A stretch of 64,000 bases of DNA from contig OZ037871.1 in the NCBI GenBank assembly GCA_964035575.1, positions 1,416,795-1,480,794 on the forward strand. The letters are read 5' to 3'. This document shows positions 42,336 to 54,128 of this stretch, in pieces; the first letter of the stretch is position 1; every line of letters starts with the position of its first letter. A model generated the notes under the pieces. The model searched no databases, was not told the DNA's origin, and was given only the letters and a program-made list of their open reading frames with translations. The stretch comes from Rhynchopus sp. YZ270_cl-10. Lineage: Eukaryota > Euglenozoa > Diplonemea > Diplonemida > Diplonemidae. The position numbers and the translations under genes are program-made.

Positions 42336-43379
42336 ATGGCCCTTACCCGGGACGACTTCCCCGCCAACGCGCACGACGTTGAGTGGGCGCAGGTGGAGGT
42401 GGGCAGAGCAGAGGGGCAGCCGGCAGAGGCGGCGGCGGGATGCGTGTTCCCGAGCTGCGCCACGGTGCACGGAGGAGGCGCAAACTGCTGGCGCTGCGGC
42501 CACCGCACTACGGTGACATGCATCCGCAACGTACTCCCGCAGGGCCAAACACGCACGGAGTTCACGGATGGCATTCTGGAGTTGGGGTGGTCGTGTCCAG
42601 TGTGTGAGTGGATACGCGCTTTCGCGATCCCACTGGACGACGCCGTGAGCAACGCTTCTGACCCGGCACCGGATATCCCAGCACAGCAGAACGCAGCACA
42701 ACAGCAGCAACAACCACAGAACGCACCACAGCAGGACATGATGGTGATCCTGATGCAGATGAGGGACCAGATGGTTGCGTTGAACGGCAGGATGACGGCG
42801 TTGGAGGAACAGCGAAACCTCGCACTACCCCAGGGTTTCCATGCAGAGGTGGTCGGGACATGGAAAAACGTACACGTACCCCAGGTGAAGACACTGATCA
42901 GGACGGAAGTTAGCAAAGTATTCAAAGAATACGCACTTCCTGCAAACCTTGATGTGGCCCGCGAGCACGAGGTAGAGATGAGACGCAATTTCGATTTCCT
43001 CGACACCACTCTAAACGCTTTAAAACCAAACCCAGCAGACAACGGGGGGACGATGGCGGTGTTGCACAGGGTAGTGGTGACCATGTCCGCCTCCACCCAT
43101 CTGGGCATATACGGCAGGAACATCCGTCTGACGTACGAGAAGAGGGCAAACGGCTATCTCCCCGAAGCTTTCACCGTGCAGCTGCAGACGCGTATGTTGG
43201 AGCAGCTGGTAGAGGCGGGGAAGAATAAAAAGAAGGAGTACAACCGAAACAACGACCGAGGCACTACGGGGGGTTACCGAGGGGACACAAACCAAAACGA
43301 CAGGAAGAGGGACTACGACCGTACCAGCGACCGACGCACCGAGAACCAGGGAAAGGGGGGACGCGGGGGGAAGAACTGA
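42336..43379 (+). CDS. Retroelement first frame (Gag-like)
   Basis: 347 aa with a Cys/His-rich N-terminal patch, a Gln-rich segment near residue 125 and an Arg/Gly/Asn-rich basic C-terminus, consistent with an RNA-binding first-frame protein of this element class. Confidence 0.65.
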   Translation: MALTRDDFPANAHDVEWAQVEVGRAEGQPAEAAAGCVFPSCATVHGGGANCWRCGHRTTVTCIRNVLPQGQTRTEFTDGILELGWSCPVCEWIRAFAIPLDDAVSNASDPAPDIPAQQNAAQQQQQPQNAPQQDMMVILMQMRDQMVALNGRMTALEEQRNLALPQGFHAEVVGTWKNVHVPQVKTLIRTEVSKVFKEYALPANLDVAREHEVEMRRNFDFLDTTLNALKPNPADNGGTMAVLHRVVVTMSASTHLGIYGRNIRLTYEKRANGYLPEAFTVQLQTRMLEQLVEAGKNKKKEYNRNNDRGTTGGYRGDTNQNDRKRDYDRTSDRRTENQGKGGRGGKN

Positions 43380-43394
43380 CTGCCTTACGCGCAG

Positions 43395-44345
43395 ATGCTC
43401 TTTCCTCCCCCCAGCGAAAGAGGCAGAAAACGACAACACGAGACCCCCCTCACAAACAAACAGGAAAATACAATAATTCAATCGACTCAGACAACCCTCG
43501 CCCGATGCTTAGCGGAGTCCTCCTGGAAGAGCCTCCAAAGCACGTGTCGGCGATACTTCGAATTCAAAAACGCTTGGGAGGAGAAACACACATGCACAAT
43601 CTCACACGAAGTGGCGCTCATATATTGGGTGGAAAAGAAAAGGTCTTTAGACGGAGTCACGGAGAGTTCGGCGCTGCAATATACGATGGACGTGGCGGCG
43701 GCGTTACGGCGGACAGGGGACGCACGCCTGGCGGAGTCCCAAATGGTGCAGGATTACCGTCGGAGTCTGCGAAGGATGGGAGCACTGATGCCGGGCAAGC
43801 AGGCCAAGCCGGCACGTCCCTCCGAAGTCGCATCGGCGATCGAGCTGGAGAAGAAGCCGTTGATACGTTTAGCACTGGCTATGTGTTGGGTGACGGCGGG
43901 GAGGGCGTCGGACGTGCTGCGACTCAAGAAGCAGGAGATCACCATCAGACCAGACGGAGTGGTGGCAGTGCATTGGAGGGAGACCAAAGGAGATCCTTTC
44001 CAGCTGGGACGCTTCACGGGCCACCATCTCACAAAAGCAGCGCAGGAAATTTTAGTACAACGACTGCAAGCTGTCCGCGATCAGCAAGGTTTGATTTTCC
44101 CACCAGGGATAACATCGCACCAACTCGGAGCCGCCCTACAGAGAGTCAACAGGGAGCTGTCGTCGCACTCACTGAGAAGAGGGGCTGCGCAGTTCCTCCT
44201 GAAACAGAAGGTGTCCCTCGACGAAATATGCCTCCTCACCCGCCACCAAACAACGGAGTCTCTGATCCGATACGTCGCAGAAGCGGGACTACAGAGGGTG
44301 GACGTGACGGCAACCATGTCGCAGCAGCTGCAGGCAGCCATGTGA
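43395..44345 (+). CDS. Retroelement tyrosine recombinase
   Basis: 316 aa. The C-terminal half shows tyrosine-recombinase features (SHSLRRGAAQFLLKQ with the H-x-x-R box, then LLTRHQTTESLIRYV with the nucleophile Tyr). It would insert the circular DNA copy at short matches. Confidence 0.75.
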   Translation: MLFPPPSERGRKRQHETPLTNKQENTIIQSTQTTLARCLAESSWKSLQSTCRRYFEFKNAWEEKHTCTISHEVALIYWVEKKRSLDGVTESSALQYTMDVAAALRRTGDARLAESQMVQDYRRSLRRMGALMPGKQAKPARPSEVASAIELEKKPLIRLALAMCWVTAGRASDVLRLKKQEITIRPDGVVAVHWRETKGDPFQLGRFTGHHLTKAAQEILVQRLQAVRDQQGLIFPPGITSHQLGAALQRVNRELSSHSLRRGAAQFLLKQKVSLDEICLLTRHQTTESLIRYVAEAGLQRVDVTATMSQQLQAAM

Positions 44346-44379
44346 AGTACTTGCTCCAGGGGAAGATACCTGGCGTACC

Positions 44380-46026
44380 ATGGATCCCAGGGGAAAAGAC
44401 ACGCTACAATCCAGAGGACGAAAAAGACATGGGGCCGGGTTTGGAGGCGCCCAACGATGTCCTCGCAGTGTCGGTGAATGGAAAGCTGTGCAGACCACCC
44501 CGTGTGCGCGGTATTCCAGAGGACGACTACATCGCGCCAATATGCGCCGGTTTCATGGACATGCGAAGCTGCAGGAGTTGGACGTGACAGGTGAACTGCA
44601 GGGAGTGATTGATCTGATCACAGATCCAAAAAGCTTTTACGCGCAGTTCCTGGAAGGGGCTCTAGAGAACGTAAGATACGACACACATTTCCGGAAAAAG
44701 ATCTCACGAAATCTCATGCACCACCTAAAAGCGCTGAAGGACTATAACGTGTTGGAGGAAGTGGATCAGGAACCCACCGTCGTGCTACACGGATTCACAG
44801 TGGAGAAGAAGTCGGGAGGGAGAAGGTTTGTTCTGGATGGCAGAAAGCTAAACGACTGCATGCGGCACCCACCGGACATGTGGCTCCCGCGAATGCCCCA
44901 GGTGATACATCAGATTCTACAAGCCAACTGGGTGGTGAATACAGACGGGAAGAGCTGGTTTTACCAGTTTCCGGTGCACCCAGACATCAGGGACTTCTTC
45001 GGGGTAAAAGTAGCACCACAGCGAGGAAAGTTCGTGACCACAAGACTAAAAGCTTTGTGCATGGGGTGGAAGTTCGCCCCGTGCATTGCGAACCGAGCGG
45101 CGAGAGTACTGTTGCCACCGTCAGAGGGCGTCACGTGGATTGACAACTTCATTGTCACCGCAGACACGGAGGATGAGGCGACCAAGCAGTTTCAAAAATT
45201 CCTCTCCCGATGCAACGCTGTGGACGCGAAGATGACTTTGGACGAGAAAGGCTACGGGGTCCCCACACAACTTTTTGAAACTTTCGGCGTCTCTTTCGAC
45301 CTCAGACACCATATTTATCGTTCAGACCCGGAGTGGATTAAGAAATTTTTAGCGAATAGTGCACACGCGAAGGTAACCGGAGGGATGGCAACCCCTAGGG
45401 AAATCTACAAGGTGGTCGGGGGCATGGTGTGGCACTCATATATTACAAACTCTTTTCTATGTTTCCTACCCGCGACATTGAGCTTCATGAGAGACATCGC
45501 TCGAGACTTATACAACACGGCTGCATGGGACACGCCTACAGCAGTGCGCCCTTCGGTGGTGAAGGAAGTAAAGGAGAGGACGATACGTATTAAGGAAAAT
45601 CCATGGATTGAACGGGGACCAACATCATCTATCACAGCATGGTCCGATGCTTCCTCGAAGGCGTGGGCGGCGATCCTTGAGTCAGAACCGCAGCAGGTGT
45701 CACAGGCGGATTTCTCTAACGAGCAGGAACACTGGCACATATACAGGAAGGAACTTTACGCGGCAAAGCAGGCTGTAGCACTTGCGGCAAGATCGGTACA
45801 TACTACGCGACTCAGGCTGATGGTCGACAACCTCCCGGCTGTACACAGCCTCCAGAGGGGCCACTCTTCAGACTACCGCTCAAATTTCGTGATCGCTGAA
45901 CTTTTCACCCTAGCGGCCGGCGCCCGCATCCAAGTCGCATGTGAATGGGTACCGACGTTGGAGCAAAAAGCAGACAAGTACACGAGAGGCGTGGTGGCAG
46001 ACTACCCGATCACACTACCGGTTTAG
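44380..46026 (+). CDS. Retroelement reverse transcriptase / RNase H
   Basis: 548 aa. The fingers and palm blocks (VEKKSGGRRFVLDGRKLN, LKALCMGWKFAPCIANRAAR) and a C-terminal RNase H-like region (SITAWSDASSKAWAAIL, KELYAAKQAV) identify the copying enzyme of a DIRS-order element. Confidence 0.78.
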   Translation: MDPRGKDTLQSRGRKRHGAGFGGAQRCPRSVGEWKAVQTTPCARYSRGRLHRANMRRFHGHAKLQELDVTGELQGVIDLITDPKSFYAQFLEGALENVRYDTHFRKKISRNLMHHLKALKDYNVLEEVDQEPTVVLHGFTVEKKSGGRRFVLDGRKLNDCMRHPPDMWLPRMPQVIHQILQANWVVNTDGKSWFYQFPVHPDIRDFFGVKVAPQRGKFVTTRLKALCMGWKFAPCIANRAARVLLPPSEGVTWIDNFIVTADTEDEATKQFQKFLSRCNAVDAKMTLDEKGYGVPTQLFETFGVSFDLRHHIYRSDPEWIKKFLANSAHAKVTGGMATPREIYKVVGGMVWHSYITNSFLCFLPATLSFMRDIARDLYNTAAWDTPTAVRPSVVKEVKERTIRIKENPWIERGPTSSITAWSDASSKAWAAILESEPQQVSQADFSNEQEHWHIYRKELYAAKQAVALAARSVHTTRLRLMVDNLPAVHSLQRGHSSDYRSNFVIAELFTLAAGARIQVACEWVPTLEQKADKYTRGVVADYPITLPV

Positions 46027-46368
46027 CAGCGGAGCGTAATCCCATTCATCGTTCGCGCGGCGTCCCTTCGATCCGAGGGTCCTTAGGGTCCTGAGTGGAA
46101 GCGTGCAATGCAACAAACGGTCGAGATCTGATCAAGCGAAACGGATATATTTTGCAACTGACGCGCTGGAGAGGCCCTGGCCAAACATGGCGTGTTAGGG
46201 GAAATATATTCGTCGCACAGATTAGATCAGAGACCCCACCCGATATGTTTCTCATTTTACCTCTTTTGTGCTCCGCCACCGACACTCCCATTTTCTGTAC
46301 TTCAGGCAATACTCATATACCATCACACACTGACACAGTCCGCGTGTGCTGGAAACAATCAATTTTTT

Positions 46369-46420
<52 letters not shown>

Positions 46421-48072
46421 AGTGTCGGCAGGTGGAAGCGTGCAATGCAACAAACGGTCGAGATCTGATCAAGCGAAACGGATATATTTTTGCACTTTCA
46501 ACTCTTTTTTTTTTTTGCATTCCCAGGTACACGATGCATTTACCACTCAAATTTTGTGTTTTTTTTCCCCATGCCTACATCCTGTTGAGGTGTCGGCATT
46601 TAAGAGCCACTTTTTTAACCATTTTACTTTATGGGAAATCTGTTTACTTTCTGTGTGTTTCCCTGCCGTAGTGCGCCTGCCTTTAGGGGGTTTTCTTGTC
46701 TCTCTCAGACCAGAGGTGTTTTTGCACGATCAACTTTACATTTTTTAATGTGATATCGTTGTGCAACGGCAACACTGTTGTTTGATATCACCCCGCAGGT
46801 TTACCTTTCCCGTGGCCGTTCTTTCTCAATGTGAACAAATTGAAAGGAAAATACCGAAATATGTTGTCGTTTGTTGTGATCTTAGGTAGGTCATACAAGG
46901 GCTGGCTGCCACTAAGCCACTCGAGTAGTTCGTCTGGAGTGGAGAAAAATTTTGCCCTGATTCAAATGTTGGATGACGGACGACGCTCCTTTACCCGCTT
47001 CCACGTTGATTTTTCATATTTGTGTTGTTGTTTTTTTTTTTTCAGGCAACCAGCGTTTGTTTAGGCTTTAGTTTCATGTTATCTAACTTTTCTATGTTTT
47101 GTTTGGCTAATATTTCTTTGAAATAATCGAGGTTTTTTATGTATGACTTTTGTCGTTTATATTTTGTTTCACAATACTATTTTATCGAAAAATTTATTTG
47201 TTGAACTTGGATTTTAGGGGAAAATGCTTCCTTTGTTAGTGCTGCATTTCTCCTCCCCAATTTGTTACTTTTTTTTTTTTGTCAAAGAAACACCCGAACT
47301 TCCGTTCTCCCACCCCTCCTACCCGGTTCTTGGTTATTCGGTCAAAGAAAGATATCCCAGAAAAAAAACAATGCACGTCCGTTCCCACGACATCCCCTCA
47401 TATTTTGTCAGTTTTCCCTCTCAGAGTTAGCTAAATTTCGTCCAATCTGGTGTGTTTTCTTCTTTTATATTTGTCAGAAGTCCCTTGCAAAAGAAGAGGC
47501 GTTATTTTTTTTTTTTTTTTTGCCCCTCCGTTTTGAACGATTTCCATTGTGGGAATGTTTCATTTAAATGCCCAGCCCCAAACGTGTGCTATTTTTGTTT
47601 TTTTGTGCTTTTTGTTTTTTTTGTGTGTCACACTGTTTTCCCCCCCCTCATAAAGCTTTCCACAGTACCCAAAAAAAAAAAAGCCGTTTTCTTAGGCAAG
47701 AAGTTTTGAGTACAGTACTTTATGGTCGGGGTATTGGCTGATTTTCTTCATGATCAGGTTTGTGGCTTCCTTGTTGTGTTGCATTGCAAAACACAAGGAA
47801 ATAATAAAGCCATGCTCCCAGAAAGGCTTAGCCGCCTTCTCGCACGCAGACCGCTACGCTGGGGTTTATCATTAAAAGCTCTCTCCTCGCCCCTCTCCCA
47901 TATTTTCCCCACACCCTTCCCCAGAAACAAAAAAGTATCAAAAATATCCCCCGTTTGGCTGTATCATGCATATTCACTGTAGTGCATATGAGTCAAAAGC
48001 AAGATAACATTTAAAATGATGTTGTTTTACACAAAAAAAAAAACCCCTCAGGTGGTCAAGCAGCGTTCGGGG

Positions 48073-48127
48073 TTACACGACATTACGTGTCACGTGACAT
48101 GTCATGATGACATGTAGTGTCGTGTAA
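48073..48127. repeat. 55-bp nested palindrome
   Basis: The outer arms TTACACGACA/TGTCGTGTAA enclose ACATGTCAT, G, ATGACATGT (a perfect inner palindrome) and a GTCACGTGAC palindrome. It could form a cruciform or be a binding site. Confidence 0.6.
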
Positions 48128-48658
48128 GTTCTTATCATATCGACCCCCTTTTTCCTCTTTACAAAATGAATGATACGTTCGTTGAAAACGGGCTTTTTTT
48201 TTTTGCCTGCACGATTTCTGCTCCAGTATCACCTCTTATTATCGAACAAAAAGATAATAATTACACATTTGTTGCTTTTTTTCCCCCAAACACCGCACAC
48301 ATACTTCTCGGAATTCCGTGGAGGAATTTTATCCGAGATTTCTTTTTTCATTTCATTTTCCTTGTCATTGACTCAAAACACTACTCACCGATATCACACG
48401 ACCACCACAGTATTTCCCACATATATTTGAGTGGACACACAGCACAATCATACAATAACACTAGGTCACTTTCTATGAGGAATGTTCTGCACAGGGGTGA
48501 CGCATGGACATTTCAAAACACACAACAACACACTTCTGCTTTTTGGCGAAAAACGGCACAAATAGCAAGAGAGAGAGAGAGAGGTCTTTTTTGGATGACC
48601 AAGCGAGGTAAATAGCAAGCTTCACCAACCTTCCCCCTACAGCATATTTTCCCTCAAG

Positions 48659-48711
48659 GTGACTTAAGCATGAAGAGAAGCTTAGACGCGAGGATCACCT
48701 TATTAACTTTT
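48659..48711 (+). repeat. Dispersed hairpin, subfamily A with insertion
   Basis: GGTGACTTAAGC, ATGAAGAGA, AGCTTAG, ACGCGAGGATCACC, TTATTAACTTTT. Confidence 0.5.
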
Positions 48712-48882
48712 CATTGACAGTTTTCGCAGTCTCGTCGGGTATCCTGGCAAAAACGACGAGCGGTGTTCTGGTCAATGTATTCTTTTTCCTTTTTGGAGGT
48801 AAAAAAAAAGGTGAAGTTGGTTATTTAAATGCGGTTTCCATTGCAGGATCTTGAGCCCCGCTGACCCAATTTATTTTTTATA

Positions 48883-48927
48883 GGTACACTGTCACGAGAG
48901 GGCTTTGTATTTAAAGTCAACTTTTTT
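48883..48927 (+). repeat. Dispersed hairpin, subfamily C (near consensus)
   Basis: GGTACACTGTC, ACGAGAG, GGCTTTGTATTT, AAAGTCAACTTTTTTT. Confidence 0.6.
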
Positions 48928-49066
48928 TGGAATGTTTTTTTTTTATAGAGAAGGTATTCTGGTTGATTTTTAACTTTTGAAAAACCCACGCAACAACAAC
49001 CCTACTTTTGACCTCAATGTGTTTTGTGGCGAAAATGAGGGGAGCCAAATGTCGGTTCACGATAAA

Positions 49067-49115
49067 GGTTTGCACAGCTTCAATTAATGGCTTCGGCCAC
49101 CATTGAATGCAGACC
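49067..49115 (+). ncRNA. Candidate structured RNA: hairpin with UUCG tetraloop
   Basis: GGTTTGCA (49067-49074) pairs with TGCAGACC (49108-49115) with one wobble, TTCAAT with ATTGAA, and TGGC with GCCA around TTCG. The cGNRA/UUCG class of loop is very stable in RNA, and C(UUCG)G fits exactly. No other evidence of expression. Confidence 0.35.
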
Positions 49116-49577
49116 CTCGTTACCCACCAAGGTGGGGGACTTTAGGCGATTGTTGACCAACAAAAATGAAAAAAAAAAATGAAAAAAATATGGTTCACTG
49201 CAGATTTTAGTACATATTCCTCTAATGTGTGCTCATAGAAAGATTCCTCTCAAAAAGAAAAAGAAACAAAAACAAAAACAAAAACAAAAAATAATAACGT
49301 TCGCCCCTCCCCATATCCCCTTTGCAGGAATTCTGCAGCGATCCACACCCCCACCCCGCCCCTTCACCTGGTTCCATTTGTTTTTAGCGTCTGATCTTAA
49401 ACCCGTGAGATATATTTTTTTTATTGTTTTCCTCCCCTACCCCCTTTCTTTTAATACGCCGCAGTTTTTTTGGAGTTTTCCCATATCTAATTTTTTCGTG
49501 TGTGAGACGTCAGTCTAAATTTTATCTACGTTCTCTCTGTTGCGTGAATTTTTTTTGTTTTCCTAACTACATTTTTG

Positions 49578-49606
49578 GATGACTAAGCGAGTCTAAGCCT
49601 TATCTT
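49578..49606 (+). repeat. Dispersed hairpin, subfamily A (shortened)
   Basis: GGATGACTAAGC, GAGTCTAAGCCTTATC: the loop is compressed. Confidence 0.4.
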
Positions 49607-51087
49607 CCCACCAATTTTTCCACCTGATTTCATAGGAATTATTTCCGAGTGTCTGAGATCCGCCGGTTTCCGGCGAGTCGTCTTGACACTTTCACCGTCT
49701 CTTTGAAAACAGGGTTATTTTTTTGATAATTTTTTTGGACGAAGGTTATCGTCCAACCTACCTTCTTTTTTAGAAGCGAGTTTTTATAATGTGCGAGAAA
49801 AAGCACTTGCAATGTTATATCAAGTTTTCTTTTCGTTTGTCGTTGTGTGTGTTTTTGTTGACATACACACAGGCACCTGTGGTGTAGTGATAAACACAAA
49901 AAGGAGCATTGGTACGTCTTGAAAACAACAAGACCTTCGGTGGTGCACATCCTCGGAAGGTCTGCACGAATAACAACCAACGGTTGTACGTAGCGACCTT
50001 CTATTTGGCGCCCCTACCAGGTCACCTATAGAGGCAGGAGGGGCACTTCCACATGCTTTGTGTGGACGGCCTTCTGCAGTGATCTCGACTGTTCAATGAT
50101 GCTCCTGTTCACTAAGAACACTGCAGGCGGTTGTGAGGCTGTGGTGACAACTTATTTTATTTTTATGGGTGCGAGAAACACCTGTAAACAGTACACGAAA
50201 AAAGCGTTAGTTGATGGAAAGGAAACGATGTCACCAAAAAAAGTGCTTTTTTGGGTCATTGCATTCAGAATCGTGTGCTCCGTCGTGCGTTTCTAAGAGC
50301 AAATAACCGTCCTTGTCTCGACAAAAAGCTGTTTGTTCAATTGTTTTTGCACCGATGCGAAAAGTTTTTTTTCTTCATTTGGGAACGTGCACATGTTCCG
50401 AAGATATATTTCGAAAGTGTTGTGGGCACTTTTCTTGACACACCATGCAATTTTGTGTTAACATACTTATCCTCCACGCAGCGCCTGTGAGGCAACAAAC
50501 CTTTCAACAATATTCATTTCCTTTTTTTCTCTCGTTTTTTTTTTTGAAAATTCTGTACCTTCAACTTCACTTTGTGACGGTGTCTGTGTCTTTTCTACAC
50601 CTTCAATTTTTTACTTCCCTTTTTTTTAAAACTTAAATCCTTCGAGAGACATACGTCCACAAAACCACAAGGGCGTGCCTCACCTCTCACTTAACTTAAA
50701 CCTGGATAGCCGTCGGAACAAAAGTGGGAAGAACATAAAACGTCTTGTTTTTTTCTCCCCTTTTTTTACTCATATTCCGCCTCCATTGTACCTGAACAAA
50801 AATTTTAACCGAAAGCACTGTAATAACCCCTCAAACCTTTAAGGTGAACCGCGCCCCCCCCTGATTCACTCGGGAAAGTATCGTGAGTTTTGTTGTTCCG
50901 TGAAGGTTTTCATGTGTTGTGCACATGTTACTTACTGCAAACCAAGTTTTATGAAACTAGATATTTTCCTGTTCACATCTTGTGAAATATTGGACTCAAA
51001 AGTGACAACTGCTGAGAAGGCGAGCTGCTCTCTTTGCATTTGGAGCTGTAGTGTTTATTGTGAACGGTTCCCCTATCAGTGTGGCGC

Positions 51088-51118
51088 AGCTTAGCGAGAG
51101 AGCTTAGCGTCATCTGAT
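51088..51118 (+). repeat. Dispersed hairpin, subfamily A variant
   Basis: AGCTTAGCGAGAGAGCTTAG, CGTCATCTGATC: the GAGAG core and right arm are present, the left arm differs. Confidence 0.45.
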
Positions 51119-52677
51119 CATTCTCTGTTTTTTTCCCAATGTGTGTGTCCACATGAGGGGTTTTTTTTTTCTCTTTGCACACTTTCTTTTAGCCCAACGA
51201 TCTACTCTTGCCCTGACGAACCTGGAGACTCGAGTAGGGTCTCTCTTGTTGAATGTTTTTTATGTAAGATTGTATGCACGCAATGCATTGGTATTATTAG
51301 TCATTTTTTTTTTTGTTTTCATTCAGAAGTGCTATCAAGCTTTTGAACATTCTTGATACAGGAAAATTTAAATCTATTAGTTTTGCGACTTTTATCTTCT
51401 GTATGCTAAGATGAGTGCCCTCTTTATTCCCCTTATTTTTTCTCCCCCAAACTCCATTTCTGCGTATATGCGATGCCCCCATAAAGTACAAAAACAACGT
51501 GTATATCACACAAGTCGTGACGTATGTTGTTCAATTTTTCAAAAAAAAAAAAAAAAAATGCGAGATTTTTGTTCACCCTGTGATGCTGTGTAAACAAGCC
51601 CGAGAGCCCGTTTTTTTGGAAGCGGCAAGGCTTACTGTATAAACAGTATTACAGATGAACAAAAAAGTAAAATAAAACAGTGTTTAACACACAAAGAGAA
51701 CAATGCAATACCCCTCGGTTTGGGGTGACATTTTTTCCAAAAGGTGACGAAGCACAGAGGTGTAGCATCTTTGCCCCCATTTTCTTTTTCTTTTTGCTGC
51801 ACAAAAGAGGTTTGCCTTCGAGTATAAACTTTTTCTAAAAAAATCTGTGGAGCAAAAGACAACCCCCTTCTCCCTGCACTGGTTATGGGTAACTCGGTCA
51901 CACCTGACGTTACGTGCTATCTGAAGATGGTGCGCAGATCAATAAGAAATTGTCTATGATTCATACAGAATTGAGAATTTGACAGTGATAACAAAGAAGT
52001 AAAAAAAGGCCCCCGACCCCAAAAACCGTGCAAAAAAAAGGCAAACAACTAACAACAAAAGACGCGAACAAACAAATAGACAAGAGGCGTGCAGAGATTG
52101 CATTAAAAAAAAAGAAAAAAAGTCAACGCACTGCCACTGTCTAACAATGAAACCAGGTGACTCTCTTCCCAACCCCACTCCGAAAACCCCCCCAACACAC
52201 ACCCCGTACAATTCCAAAATAATAAGTTATGATCCTCTGGAAGGGAAAACGATTTTTTCTTTTTTCTTTTTTTCTTTTTTGCAAGCGTGCCAACAACCCT
52301 CTCTCCTTTGGTTGGAAGTATTCTATACTCTGTTGATACGACTTATTTTTTCCAAAAAAAAAAAAAAAAAATCGTTTTTTAAAAGGACCAGAAATACCCC
52401 CCCCTTCCCCTTCCCCTTCCCCTTCCCCTCAGTGTCACGCTATTGGTATGGCCCTGTGGCCGCACTCAACGCACCCTATCTGAGGGGGGTAATGCACAGC
52501 ATTCCGAAACTTTCTTCCCTCCTTTTTTTTTTTCCTTTTACTCCCCCACCCTTCCACCCTTCCACCCCCTTCTTGGTTGCAAAACAGAGTTTGGGAACAC
52601 TGTAGGGTCGTTAAAGGGGAAAATTGAGTGGGTATCTTAGCGATAGTCCATCGTTTCCCCCAAATATGTTGACACTC

Positions 52678-52721
52678 AACTGATCGAAGCACAGAGGCTT
52701 AGGTTCATTTTATAAACTTTT
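52678..52721 (+). repeat. Dispersed hairpin, subfamily A
   Basis: AACTGATCGAAGC, ACAGAG, GCTTAGGTTCATT, TTATAAACTTTT. Confidence 0.5.
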
Positions 52722-53752
52722 CTCAACATAATATGACGTAAGAGACGGTGAAGGGTTTGGTAAAGCAGTTGTTAGGTTGTCTTTTAGAATTCTGGTTGGT
52801 TGTACTTCTGATATCCGCAAACGCTTCTTCTTAGAGGTTTGTGTATCAGGAGTTGTACCAAAGATATCTCAAGTGGCGCACGACGTAAGAAAAAACAGTT
52901 ACCAGCGAGACACCATCTGAGGCTGAGGTCAACCCCCCTTCCCTCCGTTGTACTGCCCCATTCTTTGGGCCGCAAGAAATCTCCCAAACCCAAAATATTC
53001 AAAAAAAAAACACACACACAACAGAAGGGGTGTCCCATTCTTTCTGGGGATTTTATACATATTTTATCTTGCCGAAAAAAAAAAAAAACTCCCCTCATTT
53101 TTTTAACGAAAGTATACCCATAGAACGAGTAAGCCACACACTCCCTTATTCCTAATCCCTCCCCTCCCTCTCCCTCTCCCCACCCCATCTTTTTATTATT
53201 TGCCTTTCCAAGGGAAGTTCTTTGACAGCGATTGTGAGTCATGGTGTGAGCTAAAGCACTGTGAGCCATCAGTTCATCCTGACTGTGTGTTGTGGGTCAT
53301 TTGTTTTGACCTTTTTCGACGAAATTAAAAAAATTCGCCTGGGCGATTTTTTGGAAGAATAAAAATTGTGGCAAAAATTGAATTAAAAAAAGGTAGTTAT
53401 TTGAGGTACACATTGCAAAAGAACGAAAAAAAGAGTGGCTAGACCAGAGCTTTTCCCGCTTTTTTTTTTTCTGTCTCTTCTCTGCCACGTGTGTTCTCTC
53501 TCACCACACTCCGTCTGGGGGTGGGTGGTGAGGTGTGCCGTCTGCAAGAACCCAACCCTGTTCGGTTTGTTGTGTAAAAGACATTTACTCTGGACACACA
53601 GCGCCGTCGGGTATTTGGGGTCAAATTTTGTGTCCCTATCGATGAGATGGGTGAAGTACAGGGTAAAATATGTGTAAATTTACAAAAAAAAAAAAAGAAA
53701 CCGGAGCTTTGTGATAACACTGTTCCATCTATTTGCCGAACAAAAAAAAAAA

Positions 53753-53800
53753 GTGGAGCATACTCTAGGGTGGCTACACTAATACAACCAAGTTTTCAAA
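53753..53800 (+). repeat. Dispersed repeat E, copy 2
   Basis: It matches 10828-10877 from GTGGAGCA.ACTCTAGGG to CCAAGTTTTCAAAAA with one visible change. A shorter tail copy is at about 25618. Confidence 0.65.
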
Positions 53801-53976
53801 AAAAACAAGTCTCCGCAATTTAATGTTTTGTTGTGAAGACCAATTTATCACGAATTGAGTTAGTTATTGATGGTGTCTGTGTGTGTGTCAAGTTGGCCCT
53901 CCTCCCATCATTGCGAAACTACTTTTCGAGTGTAGGTGATTTTTATCGACGTTTTTTTTGTCACTTCATTTTCTCC

Positions 53977-54012
53977 AGATGTGCAGGAGAGACACATCCA
54001 TCTTTTTAAGTG
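53977..54012 (+). repeat. Dispersed hairpin, subfamily B
   Basis: AGATGTGC, AGGAGA, GACACATCCATCT, TTTTAAG. Confidence 0.5.
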
Positions 54013-54128
54013 TCATCTTCGGTTGCTGAGCAGAAGGGGGGTCTGCTCATCTGGACCAACTTTTCTTTTTATTTTGCACGTCCCTGCGTCTTCGTCGTGT
54101 GCATGTTTTCTTTTAGACAAGGTGTGTA

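Larger units (their letters stand above)
41687..46491 (+). mobile_element. Ngaro/VIPER-type tyrosine-recombinase retroelement (DIRS order)
   Basis: The layout is A1 (41687-41907, then an A run), a leader with tandem repeats of about 42 nt, three coding frames, B1 (about 46095-46149), A2 (46150-46418 with its A run) and B2 (46431-46491). Split direct repeats in the order A1-genes-B1-A2-B2 define the Ngaro/VIPER group, which integrates by a tyrosine recombinase instead of an integrase. A1 and A2 look identical by eye, so the insertion is young. The three main frames are each open, and the element looks whole at this level. Related elements are known in trypanosomatids. Confidence 0.85.

Noticed and set aside
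43505-44587. Long overlapping frame across the retroelement
   Set aside because: It overlaps the recombinase and RT frames; I have not tried to interpret it or combine it with other frames.
49868-49950. tRNA gene (A-box-like GGTGTAGTGAT)
   Set aside because: There is no B box and no cloverleaf arms at the right spacing.
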